NCBI GenBank assembly: GCA_913063325.1 | Contig: CAJXYE010000010.1 | Span: forward strand, 36,308-100,307 | Source of the DNA: an uncultured Colwellia sp. | Lineage (GTDB): Bacteria; Pseudomonadota; Gammaproteobacteria; Enterobacterales; Alteromonadaceae | Length of the DNA stretch: 64,000 bases | Reading direction: 5' to 3' | Shown: one piece after another, positions 35,649 through 44,015 of the stretch | How the letters are laid out: each line of letters opens with the position of its first letter | Position numbering within the stretch: position 1 is the stretch's first letter | The notes under the pieces: generated by a model | Databases searched by the model: none | Seen by the model: the letters and a program-made list of their open reading frames with translations, nothing else | What the model was told of the DNA's origin: nothing | Program-made: the position numbers and the translations under genes

Positions 35649-36617
35649 CTAACTACAGTTAATCAGTTGTGTTTGAGTAAATTTGCTCAAGTTAAGATGA
35701 AATAAATTATCCGCTTTTGACAGTGAAATAGGCTCAAAACGCACGTTATCACCTTGACGACATTGTGAGAGCTTAGCGCAATCTTGCGAAATCACCGCGC
35801 CAATTTTGGCATAACCACCAATAGTTTGCCTATCATTGAGTAAAACAATGGGTTGACCATCTGCTGGTATTTGTACCGCGCCATAACATATCCCCTCAGA
35901 TAGAATACCAGTAATATCCGCCTTTATCGCTCGGCCTTGTAAACGATAGCCCATGCGATCCCAATGTTTACTGACTTGATATTCACTTGAGAAAAATAGT
36001 CTTTTCTCTATACGAGAAAAATGCTGTTGCTGATAACTCAATACTGTGTGTAATATTACTTCATTCGAATATTTTGGCTGTTCGTGCTCAGGCAACATAA
36101 GTTGTTTAAGTTTATGGCCCGCTTTAGGTGCTAATTGGCAAGGTAATACATCATTCTCGACCAGTTTGCCGCCACGAAGTCCACCTATAGCTTCTCTACA
36201 TACTGTTGAGGTGCTACCAAACATTGGCTTTATATCAAAGCCACCCGCTATAGCTAAATAACAACGTACACCGCGCTGCGTAAAGCCTAAATGAATGCTA
36301 TCGCCTGCCTTAACAAACACACTTCGCCAAAGCTCTGTGCCTTGGCCATTAATGGTCAGTGGCATAGGTGCGCCCGTAACGGCAATAACACAATCAACTT
36401 GTGCTATTAGCTGCAAGCCTCCCAAACTAATTTCGATGGCTGTTGAATTGAGCTCGTTACCACATAATCTGTTCGCCCAATAAAAGGCAAGCGGATCTGC
36501 TGGACCGCCATTAGTGAGCCCTAAATTAAAGGCACCATAACGTCCTGCATCTTGAATTAAACTCAATATGCCAGCACTGGTAACCTTAAGTCCTAACTCA
36601 TTGTCACTCTCAGTCAT
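35649..36617 (-). CDS. pxpC: 5-oxoprolinase subunit C (biotin-dependent carboxyltransferase-like, KipA family)
   Basis: The 322-residue protein matches YbgK/PxpC: SAGILSLIQDAGRYGAFNLGLTNGGPADPLAFYWANRL near the N-terminus and DRMGYRLQG with VLLNDRQTIGGYAKI near the C-terminus. With PxpA and PxpB it forms the prokaryotic ATP-dependent 5-oxoprolinase that opens pyroglutamate to glutamate. It overlaps pxpB by 8 bases. Confidence 0.93.
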   Translation of the reverse strand: MTESDNELGLKVTSAGILSLIQDAGRYGAFNLGLTNGGPADPLAFYWANRLCGNELNSTAIEISLGGLQLIAQVDCVIAVTGAPMPLTINGQGTELWRSVFVKAGDSIHLGFTQRGVRCYLAIAGGFDIKPMFGSTSTVCREAIGGLRGGKLVENDVLPCQLAPKAGHKLKQLMLPEHEQPKYSNEVILHTVLSYQQQHFSRIEKRLFFSSEYQVSKHWDRMGYRLQGRAIKADITGILSEGICYGAVQIPADGQPIVLLNDRQTIGGYAKIGAVISQDCAKLSQCRQGDNVRFEPISLSKADNLFHLNLSKFTQTQLINCS

Positions 36618-37380
36618 TTAAACTCTCTTGATTTGGCAAATCACCACCTAACTCAAGAAACTCGAATTTAGTAATGGCAACAAACTTTACTCTATCTCCT
36701 ACTTCAATAGGCATGCTTGGCTTGGCATGTGCGTTAAACATATCAACAGGACATAAACCGATGATATTCCAACCTCCCGGAGACTGGGCTGGGTAAACAG
36801 CGGTTTGCCTATCGGCAATAGCTATAGCTCCCTTGGGTACTTTTAGTCTCGGTGTCGCTAACCTTGCCATAGCAATACGCTCATCAACCTCACCTAAATA
36901 GGCAAAACCAGGGGCAAAGCCTATAGCATAAACACGATATTCCTGTGCTTGATGTAAAGAGATAACTTGCTCAACAGTTAACTTAGCGTGTTTGGCAATG
37001 CGCGCTAAATCAACTCCTGATTCAAGTGAATAATAGGCAGGTAACTCAACTAATCGACCTTGCTTGCTACTTGCACTGTCACATTGTTTCAAAACCTTTT
37101 TTAGCTTATTGCGTAAATGGTGGTGATCTATTTCAAGTAAATTAAATACCACTAAAATTGAGGCATAAGACGGAATGAGATCAATGATCTCAATGGTGAA
37201 ATGTCTACGTATAAGCTGAACCGCTTGGTAAACATTATTGCTAATGTTAGGAGATATTTCAGCGGTAATTACCGAAGTTGTCTGCTCATTCGAATAATTT
37301 TTATTTGAAGTAAAATAAAGCATCAAAGCATTTTCACCGGCAACTTCAAGACGTATAGTCTCATTTATGCGGGCTGTCAT
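36610..37380 (-). CDS. pxpB: 5-oxoprolinase subunit B (KipI family)
   Basis: The 256-residue protein has the KipI/cyclophilin-like pattern: IIDLIPSYASILVVFN, VIGFAPGFAYLGEVDERIAMARLATPRLKVPKGAIAIADRQTAVYPAQSPGGWNIIG-type core. The part YAIGFAPGFAYLG and SPGGWNIIGLCP is diagnostic. It carries an N-terminal extension of about 25 residues compared with YbgJ. It is the middle gene of the pxpABC operon, with overlaps on both sides. Confidence 0.93.
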   Translation of the reverse strand: MTARINETIRLEVAGENALMLYFTSNKNYSNEQTTSVITAEISPNISNNVYQAVQLIRRHFTIEIIDLIPSYASILVVFNLLEIDHHHLRNKLKKVLKQCDSASSKQGRLVELPAYYSLESGVDLARIAKHAKLTVEQVISLHQAQEYRVYAIGFAPGFAYLGEVDERIAMARLATPRLKVPKGAIAIADRQTAVYPAQSPGGWNIIGLCPVDMFNAHAKPSMPIEVGDRVKFVAITKFEFLELGGDLPNQESLND

Positions 37381-38111
37381 TTGCTCAGTAAGTCTTTAAT
37401 TTCGCGCATAGCCTGCACACCTGCAATATTATCACCATGAACACATAAACTATCTACGCTCAGCTTAAGTACCTTGCCTGAGATAGTAGTAATGCTTCCT
37501 TGTGTCGATAATTGCTTAACCTGGTTGAGCATGGCTTCTTTATTTAACACAGCCCCCTGTTGGCTACGAGCTAGTAGTCTACCTTCATCGTCATAACAGC
37601 GATCGGCAAAAGCTTCACTATAAATAGTAATGCCTACTTTTTTTGCCTGAGCTTTATAATCGTCTATATCTGCTGTTGCTTGTAACATCAAAGCAAGTTT
37701 TTTAGGATATTGCGAAATAGCAGTTAAAATAGCGTCAAACACTTCAGGTTTACGCATCATGTCGTTATACAGTGCGCCATGAGGTTTTACATAATCTAGT
37801 GATATCCCTTGAACATTCGCCATACCATCAAGTGCTGCCACCTGATAATGGATTAGCGCTATGATCTCTTCTGACGTGCAATTTATTGAGCGACGGCCAA
37901 AGCCGACTAAATCGGGATAACTAGGATGCGCGCCAATGCTCACCTTATATTGTTTAGCTAATGCCAGCGTTTTTTGCATCACTAAAGCATCACCAGCATG
38001 AAAACCGCAGGCAATATTTGCTTGGTCAATATGAGGCATCACTTCATCATCAAGTCCCATGGTCCAAGCACCAAAACTCTCACCTAAATCACAGTTCAAT
38101 TTCATCGTCAT
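37377..38111 (-). CDS. pxpA: 5-oxoprolinase subunit A (LamB/YcsF family)
   Basis: The 244-residue protein starts MTMKLNCDLGESFGAW and has the YcsF signatures IDQANIACGFHAGDALVM, IGAHPSYPDLVGFGRR, VKPHGALYNDM and LCVHGD. The start could also be the third residue. It is the first gene of the operon and overlaps pxpB by 4 bases (ATGA). Confidence 0.94.
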   Translation of the reverse strand: MTMKLNCDLGESFGAWTMGLDDEVMPHIDQANIACGFHAGDALVMQKTLALAKQYKVSIGAHPSYPDLVGFGRRSINCTSEEIIALIHYQVAALDGMANVQGISLDYVKPHGALYNDMMRKPEVFDAILTAISQYPKKLALMLQATADIDDYKAQAKKVGITIYSEAFADRCYDDEGRLLARSQQGAVLNKEAMLNQVKQLSTQGSITTISGKVLKLSVDSLCVHGDNIAGVQAMREIKDLLSK

Positions 38112-38216
38112 CTTAATCGCTTGTGTCTTCTTTAATAAATTATTATATACCCAAAGCTAGTGGTTAAAACAGTGACTTATCAAGCTGAAGGGGAAATAGA
38201 GGCGTTATAAATACAA

Positions 38217-38246
38217 AAGCCGACAAGTGTTTCCACAAGTCGGCTT
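38217..38246 (-). terminator. Probable terminator after the 2OG oxygenase
   Basis: An AAGCCGAC/GTCGGCTT stem with internal pairing is followed on the minus strand by a short T-rich stretch (cttttgta). Confidence 0.65.
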
Positions 38247-38279
38247 AAATGATGTAGCTCAATAAGTTAATTTGTTCAG

Positions 38280-39122
38280 CTAAACCTTAACGCCTAATTC
38301 GCGTAACCGCTCTAGTAAGTAACTCGCTTGAGTATGTTTGTCTGATAACACAACTTCACTGCGAGGATGTAAGAATAACGGCAGTGAAATACGAGACTTA
38401 TCGCTTCCCTTACCTGTAGGGTTGATAACTCGATGACTGGTCGATGGAAAATACCCCCCCGATGCTTCTTGTAACATATCACCAATGTTAATAATCAAGT
38501 TACCAAAATCAGATGGTACATCAATCCATTCGCCATTTTGACGTTGAACTTGTAAGCCAGGTTCATTGGCTGCGGGTAAAATCGTTAATAAATTAATATC
38601 TTCATGCGCAGCTGCTCTCACGGCTCCCGCTTCTTCATCACCGGTAAGCGGTGGATAATGTAATATGCGTAACAAGGTATTTGGCGTATCTTTAATCATA
38701 TTAGATAACGCTTCTGAATATTTATCAGCAACGTCAGCTGGACTATATTCTTCTACCCAATCAAGTAACTCCGATGCTAACTCAGAGGCTAACCGGTAAT
38801 ACTCTAGGATTTCATCATTGAGTTGTTTAGGAATACGGCCCCAAGGGTAAACATGGAAATATTCTTTTATATCTTTTTTACTATGACCTTTTGCCGTTTC
38901 AGAGATATCAGGAGAGAAATAACCATCTTGCTTAACGGGATCAAAAGCAAAGCTATGTTTTTCTTCACTTAAGAAAAATGCTTGCCAGTTTTTGTAAATA
39001 GACTCAACTAGACTCTGTTTGATTGGGTGATTGATAAGCACGCCAAAACCAGTTTCATGTAAACTTTTAACAAATTTTTCTGCCGCGCCTTTGGCTGTGT
39101 AATCGACAACTTGTACTTGCAT
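38280..39122 (-). CDS. 2-oxoglutarate/Fe(II)-dependent oxygenase, isopenicillin N synthase-like
   Basis: The 280-residue protein has the N-terminal DIOX_N-like part (GFGVLINHPI) and the 2OG-FeII core. The iron ligands are His/Asp in AAAHEDINLLTIL and His in STSHRVINP, and the 2OG-binding Arg is in SRISLPLFLHP. It resembles the IPNS family of unknown substrate common in marine Proteobacteria. It is not overlapping the pxp genes and has its own terminator. Confidence 0.88.
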   Translation of the reverse strand: MQVQVVDYTAKGAAEKFVKSLHETGFGVLINHPIKQSLVESIYKNWQAFFLSEEKHSFAFDPVKQDGYFSPDISETAKGHSKKDIKEYFHVYPWGRIPKQLNDEILEYYRLASELASELLDWVEEYSPADVADKYSEALSNMIKDTPNTLLRILHYPPLTGDEEAGAVRAAAHEDINLLTILPAANEPGLQVQRQNGEWIDVPSDFGNLIINIGDMLQEASGGYFPSTSHRVINPTGKGSDKSRISLPLFLHPRSEVVLSDKHTQASYLLERLRELGVKV

Positions 39123-39567
39123 AATTTTACTTCTCTTTAGTCATAATATTAGGGGCTGTTGATCTTTCAGGGTTAAAATTTATTCAATTTAAAACGAATT
39201 TAATCGCGACGCGAGCTTTGTATCATAGTCATTCTATTAAAAAAGCGAGCAACAATGAGTAAATTGGTTTTAAATGAACCCTAAAGGGCAGCACTTGTTT
39301 GAAATTTAGTCTACGTTATCGTCTGTTCGAGTAGCCAGATACACCTCACATACTCTGCATTGTCTAAATACCAAACAAGTTACTGTAAAAGTAATCTCGA
39401 AAGTTCAACAGACCCTAATGATTTTACTCTTTTATCGATTTTGTTCAACACCTGAAAGACAATAACCTGACCAATTGGTTTGTTTATTGTAAAATAACTA
39501 ACTTGCATCAATTTACATTCTTCGCTAACTTAGCTTTTCTTTCTTTGTGTGTTAATAAAGGCTACTA
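39123..39567. other. Divergent intergenic region with palindrome ACCAATTGGT
   Basis: This 445-base gap contains no credible ORF. A perfect 10-base palindrome ACCAATTGGT (39470-39479, within TGACCAATTGGTTT) lies about 90 bases before the phosphoesterase gene. A similar site, TGACCAACTGGTCA, lies between deoB and udk. No repeat element of the REP type is seen here. Confidence 0.5.
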
Positions 39568-40575
39568 ATGACCATAGACATATTTTCATCGAAATACAGC
39601 TTGCAAGCCCTTGTTTTTTTATTACTTACTAGTACTTGCTCAACACTTTGGGCGCAAACAATTGTTATATTGGCCGACACCCCCTACAGCGATAAAGAAA
39701 AACAGATGTTACAAGGGCCTAGTGGCTTATTATATCGCCTAGTCAATGAGGTTAAGCCCAGTGTAGTTATGCACCTTGGCGATTTAAAAAGTGGTGGTAA
39801 GTCATGTACTGATGATTTATTAAAAGAACATAAGGCCCTTTTGGAACAAATCTACCCAGGTAAAGTTATCTACACCCCCGGAGATAATGATTGGACTGAC
39901 TGTGACCGAAAATATTTACCTTACAGCTTTGATGAATTAGAAAGACTCGACTTTTTAATAAAGCTGATGTTTCAGACTCCGTCACTATTAACTGAAAATT
40001 TACCCTCAATCATGACGCAGCATTCACAAATTGAGAATAAATTATGGATTAACGAGCGCTTAGCAATAAGTACTGTGCATATTGTTGGCACAAGTAATGG
40101 CCGAGTTAATATCAGTAAATCCAATCAACAGCTTGCTATCAAAAAAGCTGATGAACGAGACGATAAAAACCTTGCTTGGTTAAAACAAATTGAAGAAAAC
40201 TCAGAAAATTTTGATGCCTTAATCATTGGTTTTCAAGCTGATATCTATCAACAATCAGTATTAGCAAGTGACTCTTGTGGTGACTCATCATTAAAAACAT
40301 GTGATGCTTTTACTGCTTATCGTCAAGCGTTTAAAGACCTAGCTAAACGCATCAATAAACCGGTCCTCATTAGTCACGGTGATACAGGTGAGTTCTGTTA
40401 TGAGAAGTTAGACACTAATCTATGGCATTTAAATGCTGCTGGTGACTTTCGCTACCTTGATGCAACAAAAGTTAGCTTTAATAAAGGCTCCGCGGAAAAT
40501 CCATTTATTGTAAACGGTTTGATTAATACCAACTTGCCAACTATTGGTTGTAATAACTATACCCATCCCACTTGA
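39568..40575 (+). CDS. Secreted metallophosphoesterase-like protein, 3' end formed by a MITE-like element
   Basis: The 335-residue protein has a signal peptide (ending TLWAQ, about residue 30) and calcineurin-like motifs: ILADTPY (Asp), MHLGDLKSGG, TPGDNDWTDC and VLISHGDTGEF. It is probably a periplasmic or secreted phosphoesterase; the substrate is unknown. The last four residues (THPT) and the TGA stop are encoded by the terminal inverted repeat of the MITE-like element at 40558, so the original C-terminus may have been altered. It begins the nucleic-acid utilisation locus. Confidence 0.78.
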   Translation: MTIDIFSSKYSLQALVFLLLTSTCSTLWAQTIVILADTPYSDKEKQMLQGPSGLLYRLVNEVKPSVVMHLGDLKSGGKSCTDDLLKEHKALLEQIYPGKVIYTPGDNDWTDCDRKYLPYSFDELERLDFLIKLMFQTPSLLTENLPSIMTQHSQIENKLWINERLAISTVHIVGTSNGRVNISKSNQQLAIKKADERDDKNLAWLKQIEENSENFDALIIGFQADIYQQSVLASDSCGDSSLKTCDAFTAYRQAFKDLAKRINKPVLISHGDTGEFCYEKLDTNLWHLNAAGDFRYLDATKVSFNKGSAENPFIVNGLINTNLPTIGCNNYTHPT

Positions 40576-40823
40576 AGATGCTAGTTTCAGGAAACCAGAG
40601 CGATTCATAATCAAGATGCATTTTTTATTAATGGTTGTTCCCTTAATGACAAATGCAGCGCTGAGTATGATTTGCTCTGTTTTCCCCTTCGGGCTGGTTT
40701 AGAAGCGTTTTATGCTGCGTTAAATTAATTGAAAATAGAATAACTATTAAACAACTAATTTGCCTTGCCTAAAGACGCTTCTAATTCCAGCTGAATCCTG
40801 CATCTTCAAGTGGAATGGGTATA
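40558..40823. repeat. MITE-like element, copy B
   Basis: This 266-base element has inverted ends of about 30 bases (tatacccatcccacttgaag; inverted cttcaagtggaatgggtata). Its interior matches copy C, but it lacks the central REP-like unit. It overlaps the stop codon of the phosphoesterase gene. Confidence 0.85.
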
Positions 40824-40940
40824 AAGCTATATTTTCAATAATCTTTGGTTTTTTTTGCAGTATAACTAGTGTACTGTTGCAACCCAGACAAATCCTGACC
40901 GTATGGTTAGATAAAGGCGATAAACTAAAGAGAAATTTTG

Positions 40941-41891
40941 ATGAAAAAATTGATATTGATCACTTTATTATTAGCTATTGCTAGCTGTAGTAGTCATTCA
41001 ACTACAGACGCTTCCCCAGAAAGTGATGCGAACATAGCGGCGAAAAATAATGCCGATGAAATAAAAATTGCCTCATGGAACATCGCTTGGTTAGGATCGC
41101 ATGAATATAATAAACGTACTACCGATGATTACCAGCAACTTGCACATTATGCCAAACAATTAGATGCTGACGTTATTGCCCTACAAGAAGTAGAGAGTGA
41201 GTATTGGGCGCGTAAAGTTTTTGGTAATGACTATGATTATTATTTTTCGACCAAGGACTGGGTACAACGTGTCGGCGTTGCAGTTAAAAAATCTACTGGT
41301 TTGAAAGTTATAGCAAAAGAGTATAAAGCTTTAGATGTAGGTAAAGTACGCCATGGTATGGATCTAACCCTGACAAAAAATGACAAAACACTGCATTTGT
41401 TAGCCGTACATTTAAAGTCTGGCTGTTTTGCTGCACCATTAGATATTAACAGTGTTAGTGCTATGCCGAGCACATCGGTTAAAGAAGAGAAACGAAAAGA
41501 GGCCTGCACTAAACTAAGTAAACAAATATCGCCGTTAGAGCAATGGATTGATTTACATGCCAGCCAAGATGCTGCGTATATTGTTTTAGGTGACTTCAAC
41601 CGACGTTTTTCTCAAGATATTGCTTTGCAGTACTCTGAAGAAAAGGGTTTGTGGCAAGCATTAAATGATGAAGCACAAGAAGCGTTATGGACGCCAACAG
41701 CAACAGCAAACTCAGAGTGTTGGGGCGGATATTACAAAGACTATATAGATCATATTATTTTCAGCCCTAAGGCCAAAGAAGACTATGTCGATGCTTCATT
41801 CGAACAACTGGTCTTTAAGCCTAAATACACTAAAGAACTCTCTCGAAACTTAAGCGACCATTGCCCAATATCAATAAAGCTTAAGCTTTAA
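40941..41891 (+). CDS. Lipoprotein of the endonuclease/exonuclease/phosphatase (EEP) family
   Basis: The track opens at a TTG; ATG 40941 gives MKKLILITLLLAIASC, a lipoprotein signal with lipobox. The 316-residue product has the EEP (DNase I-like) motifs in order: SWNIAWLG (Asn), LQEVES (Glu), HLKSGC, GDFNRRF (Asp, Asn), DYIDHIIFS and SDHCPI (Asp-His). It is exported and membrane-anchored, and its position before add and deoD suggests a nuclease or nucleotidase that supplies nucleosides. The substrate is inferred. Confidence 0.85.
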   Translation: MKKLILITLLLAIASCSSHSTTDASPESDANIAAKNNADEIKIASWNIAWLGSHEYNKRTTDDYQQLAHYAKQLDADVIALQEVESEYWARKVFGNDYDYYFSTKDWVQRVGVAVKKSTGLKVIAKEYKALDVGKVRHGMDLTLTKNDKTLHLLAVHLKSGCFAAPLDINSVSAMPSTSVKEEKRKEACTKLSKQISPLEQWIDLHASQDAAYIVLGDFNRRFSQDIALQYSEEKGLWQALNDEAQEALWTPTATANSECWGGYYKDYIDHIIFSPKAKEDYVDASFEQLVFKPKYTKELSRNLSDHCPISIKLKL

Positions 41892-41922
41892 CTTTTAGAA
41901 CAGGCTAATGACGTCTATAATT

Positions 41923-41951
41923 AATAGTTAAAAATACTATTTTTAACTATT
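41923..41951. promoter_or_regulatory. 29-base perfect palindrome before add
   Basis: The arms AATAGTTAAAAATA and TATTTTTAACTATT meet around a single C. It lies 30 bases before the add start codon. It may be an operator or, with the flanking T-rich DNA, a terminator for the EEP gene. Confidence 0.6.
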
Positions 41952-41981
41952 AAGTTTTCACTGCTAGGACAAACTTTTATC

Positions 41982-42977
41982 ATGTTTAATAACCAACTTC
42001 CCCTTATAGATTTGCATCGCCACTTAGATGGCAATATACGGCCAAAAACTATTTGGCAACTAGCACAGAAAAATCACATACAATTGCCCGAGGATAATTT
42101 CGAGGCATTTTTACCTCATGTACAAATTGTCGAAAGTGAAGCTGATCTTTTGGCCTTTTTGAAAAAGCTTGATTGGGGTGTAGGCGTTATTAAAACACTC
42201 GATGATGTCGTACGTATTGGCTTTGAAAATGTCGAAGATGCCAGTATCGCTAACATTGATTATGCTGAGTTACGTTTTTCCCCTTATTACATGGCTATGA
42301 CTCACAACTTACCTATTGAAGGCGTGGTTGAAGCCCTTATTGAAGGCGTTAATCTTGGCCGAAATAAATTCAACACTAAAATTAATTTAATGGGTATTTT
42401 AAGTCGTACTTTTGGTGTTGAGCATTGTCAAAGTGAACTTGACGCCCTACTCGCTTATAAAAATGATTTAGTGGCAATAGATCTTGCTGGCGATGAATAT
42501 AACTTTCCAGGCACGCTGTTTGAAAGCCATTTTAAACAAGTTCAAGATGCTGGCCTTAATGTCAGCGTACACGCCGGTGAAGCAGCCGGACCAGAAAGTG
42601 TTTGGCATGCCATTAAAAAATTGGGCGCGACGCGCATTGGTCATGGCGTAGCATGTGCCACCGATCCAGTCTTAATGGATTACATGCGAGAGAATAATAT
42701 AAGCATAGAGTCTTGTCTTACTTCAAACTACCAAACGGGTACAATTAAAGACTTGTCAGTACATCCAGTAAAAACATTTTTAGCAAATGGCCTGACGGTT
42801 TGTTTGAACACTGATGATCCAGCCGTTGAAAATATTGAGCTCGCCGGTGAGTTTCAGGTAGCAAGAGAAGTACTTGGGTTTAATGATGAGCAGATAACTC
42901 AATTACAACGAAATGCCGTGCAAATGAGTTTTTTATCTGACCAGGAGAAGCAAGCGCTTCTCACAATTAAAGTCTAA
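41982..42977 (+). CDS. add: Adenosine deaminase
   Basis: The 331-residue protein has the zinc-site motif LIDLHRHLDGNI, the catalytic region VSVHAGEAAGPESVWHAI, RIGHGVAC and LNTDDPAV with the metal-binding Asp. It converts adenosine and deoxyadenosine to inosine and deoxyinosine, feeding DeoD. The stop codon is the first base triplet of a tandem repeat. Confidence 0.95.
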   Translation: MFNNQLPLIDLHRHLDGNIRPKTIWQLAQKNHIQLPEDNFEAFLPHVQIVESEADLLAFLKKLDWGVGVIKTLDDVVRIGFENVEDASIANIDYAELRFSPYYMAMTHNLPIEGVVEALIEGVNLGRNKFNTKINLMGILSRTFGVEHCQSELDALLAYKNDLVAIDLAGDEYNFPGTLFESHFKQVQDAGLNVSVHAGEAAGPESVWHAIKKLGATRIGHGVACATDPVLMDYMRENNISIESCLTSNYQTGTIKDLSVHPVKTFLANGLTVCLNTDDPAVENIELAGEFQVAREVLGFNDEQITQLQRNAVQMSFLSDQEKQALLTIKV

Positions 42978-43029
42978 ACTAAAACTAAACTAAAACTAAG
43001 CTAAAACTAAGCTAAAACTAAGCTAAAAC
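42975..43029 (+). repeat. Tandem 11-mer (TAARCTAAAAC)5 starting at the add stop codon
   Basis: Five 11-base units begin exactly at the TAA stop of add: two TAAACTAAAAC and three TAAGCTAAAAC. Confidence 0.95.
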
Positions 43030-43213
43030 TTTATTGTCTACTTGAACGATATTCAACTAAGCATTATTATTAACAGTGCTCGTAGATAAAGCACTTACTA
43101 TAGTAAAAATTAACAACAACCATATCAGTAAAAAATCCTTGATAGCAGCATGAATGATTCTATTCTGGCTAGAAACTTACTGAGTTATATTTCATATAAA
43201 AAGGATAACTCTT

Positions 43214-43918
43214 ATGCCAACACCACATATTGAAGCACAAGCCGGCGAATTTGCAGAAACAGTCTTAATGCCAGGCGATCCGCTTCGAGCAAAATTTATT
43301 GCCGACAACTTTCTAGATGATGCTAAATGTATCACCAAAGTTCGTAACATGTTTGGCTATACTGGTACTTATAAAGGTAAGCGCGTTTCTGTTATGGGCT
43401 CAGGTATGGGTGTACCAAGCGTATCAATTTATGCGACTGAACTTTATAAAGATTATGGCGTTGAAAAAATCATACGCATTGGCTCTTGTGGCGCAGTACG
43501 TGATGACATCAAGATTCGTGATATTGTTATTGGTATGGCTGCAAGCACTGACTCAAATGTTAACAGACAACGTTTTCATAATGTTGACTTTGCTGCTTGT
43601 GCTGACTTCTCTTTACTAAAAAGTGTCGTTGATACCGCGGAAAAATTGGGTAAACCGGTACATGTTGGTAATATTTTTACTGCTGATTTATTTTATTCAC
43701 CGCAACCAGAAATGTTTGCCACGATGGAAAAATATGGAATTTTAGCGGTAGAAATGGAAGCAGCTGGCCTTTATGGCGTAGCCGCTGAATACGGTAAAAA
43801 GGCACTAACAGTATTAACGGTTAGTGATCACATTAAAACCGGCGAACAAACCACTGCTGCAGAGCGAGAAACAACCTTTAAAGATATGATGGAACTAACA
43901 CTAGAAAGCGTATTATAA
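43214..43918 (+). CDS. deoD: Purine nucleoside phosphorylase DeoD-type
   Basis: The 234-residue protein matches hexameric [67 protein letters not shown] and [10 protein letters not shown] with the catalytic Asp. It splits purine (deoxy)nucleosides with phosphate into base and (deoxy)ribose-1-phosphate. The latter is the substrate of DeoB nearby. AAGGA precedes the ATG. Confidence 0.96.
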   Translation: MPTPHIEAQAGEFAETVLMPGDPLRAKFIADNFLDDAKCITKVRNMFGYTGTYKGKRVSVMGSGMGVPSVSIYATELYKDYGVEKIIRIGSCGAVRDDIKIRDIVIGMAASTDSNVNRQRFHNVDFAACADFSLLKSVVDTAEKLGKPVHVGNIFTADLFYSPQPEMFATMEKYGILAVEMEAAGLYGVAAEYGKKALTVLTVSDHIKTGEQTTAAERETTFKDMMELTLESVL

Positions 43919-43958
43919 GCCTTCTGATGTGTGTTTAGCATCACGTTTAAATTGATAT

Positions 43959-43992
43959 AAAAAAAGGGTTAGCATTTTGCTAACCCTTTTTT
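43959..43992. terminator. Bidirectional Rho-independent terminator
   Basis: AAAAAAGGGTTAGCA and its perfect complement form a stem flanked by A and T runs, between deoD and the convergent TonB receptor gene. Confidence 0.95.
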
Positions 43993-44015
43993 GTTTTTCT
44001 TTACGTGTTAGCTAT

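Noticed and set aside
40760-40984. 74-residue plus-strand ORF
   Set aside because: It starts inside MITE copy B and runs out of frame into the EEP lipoprotein gene.
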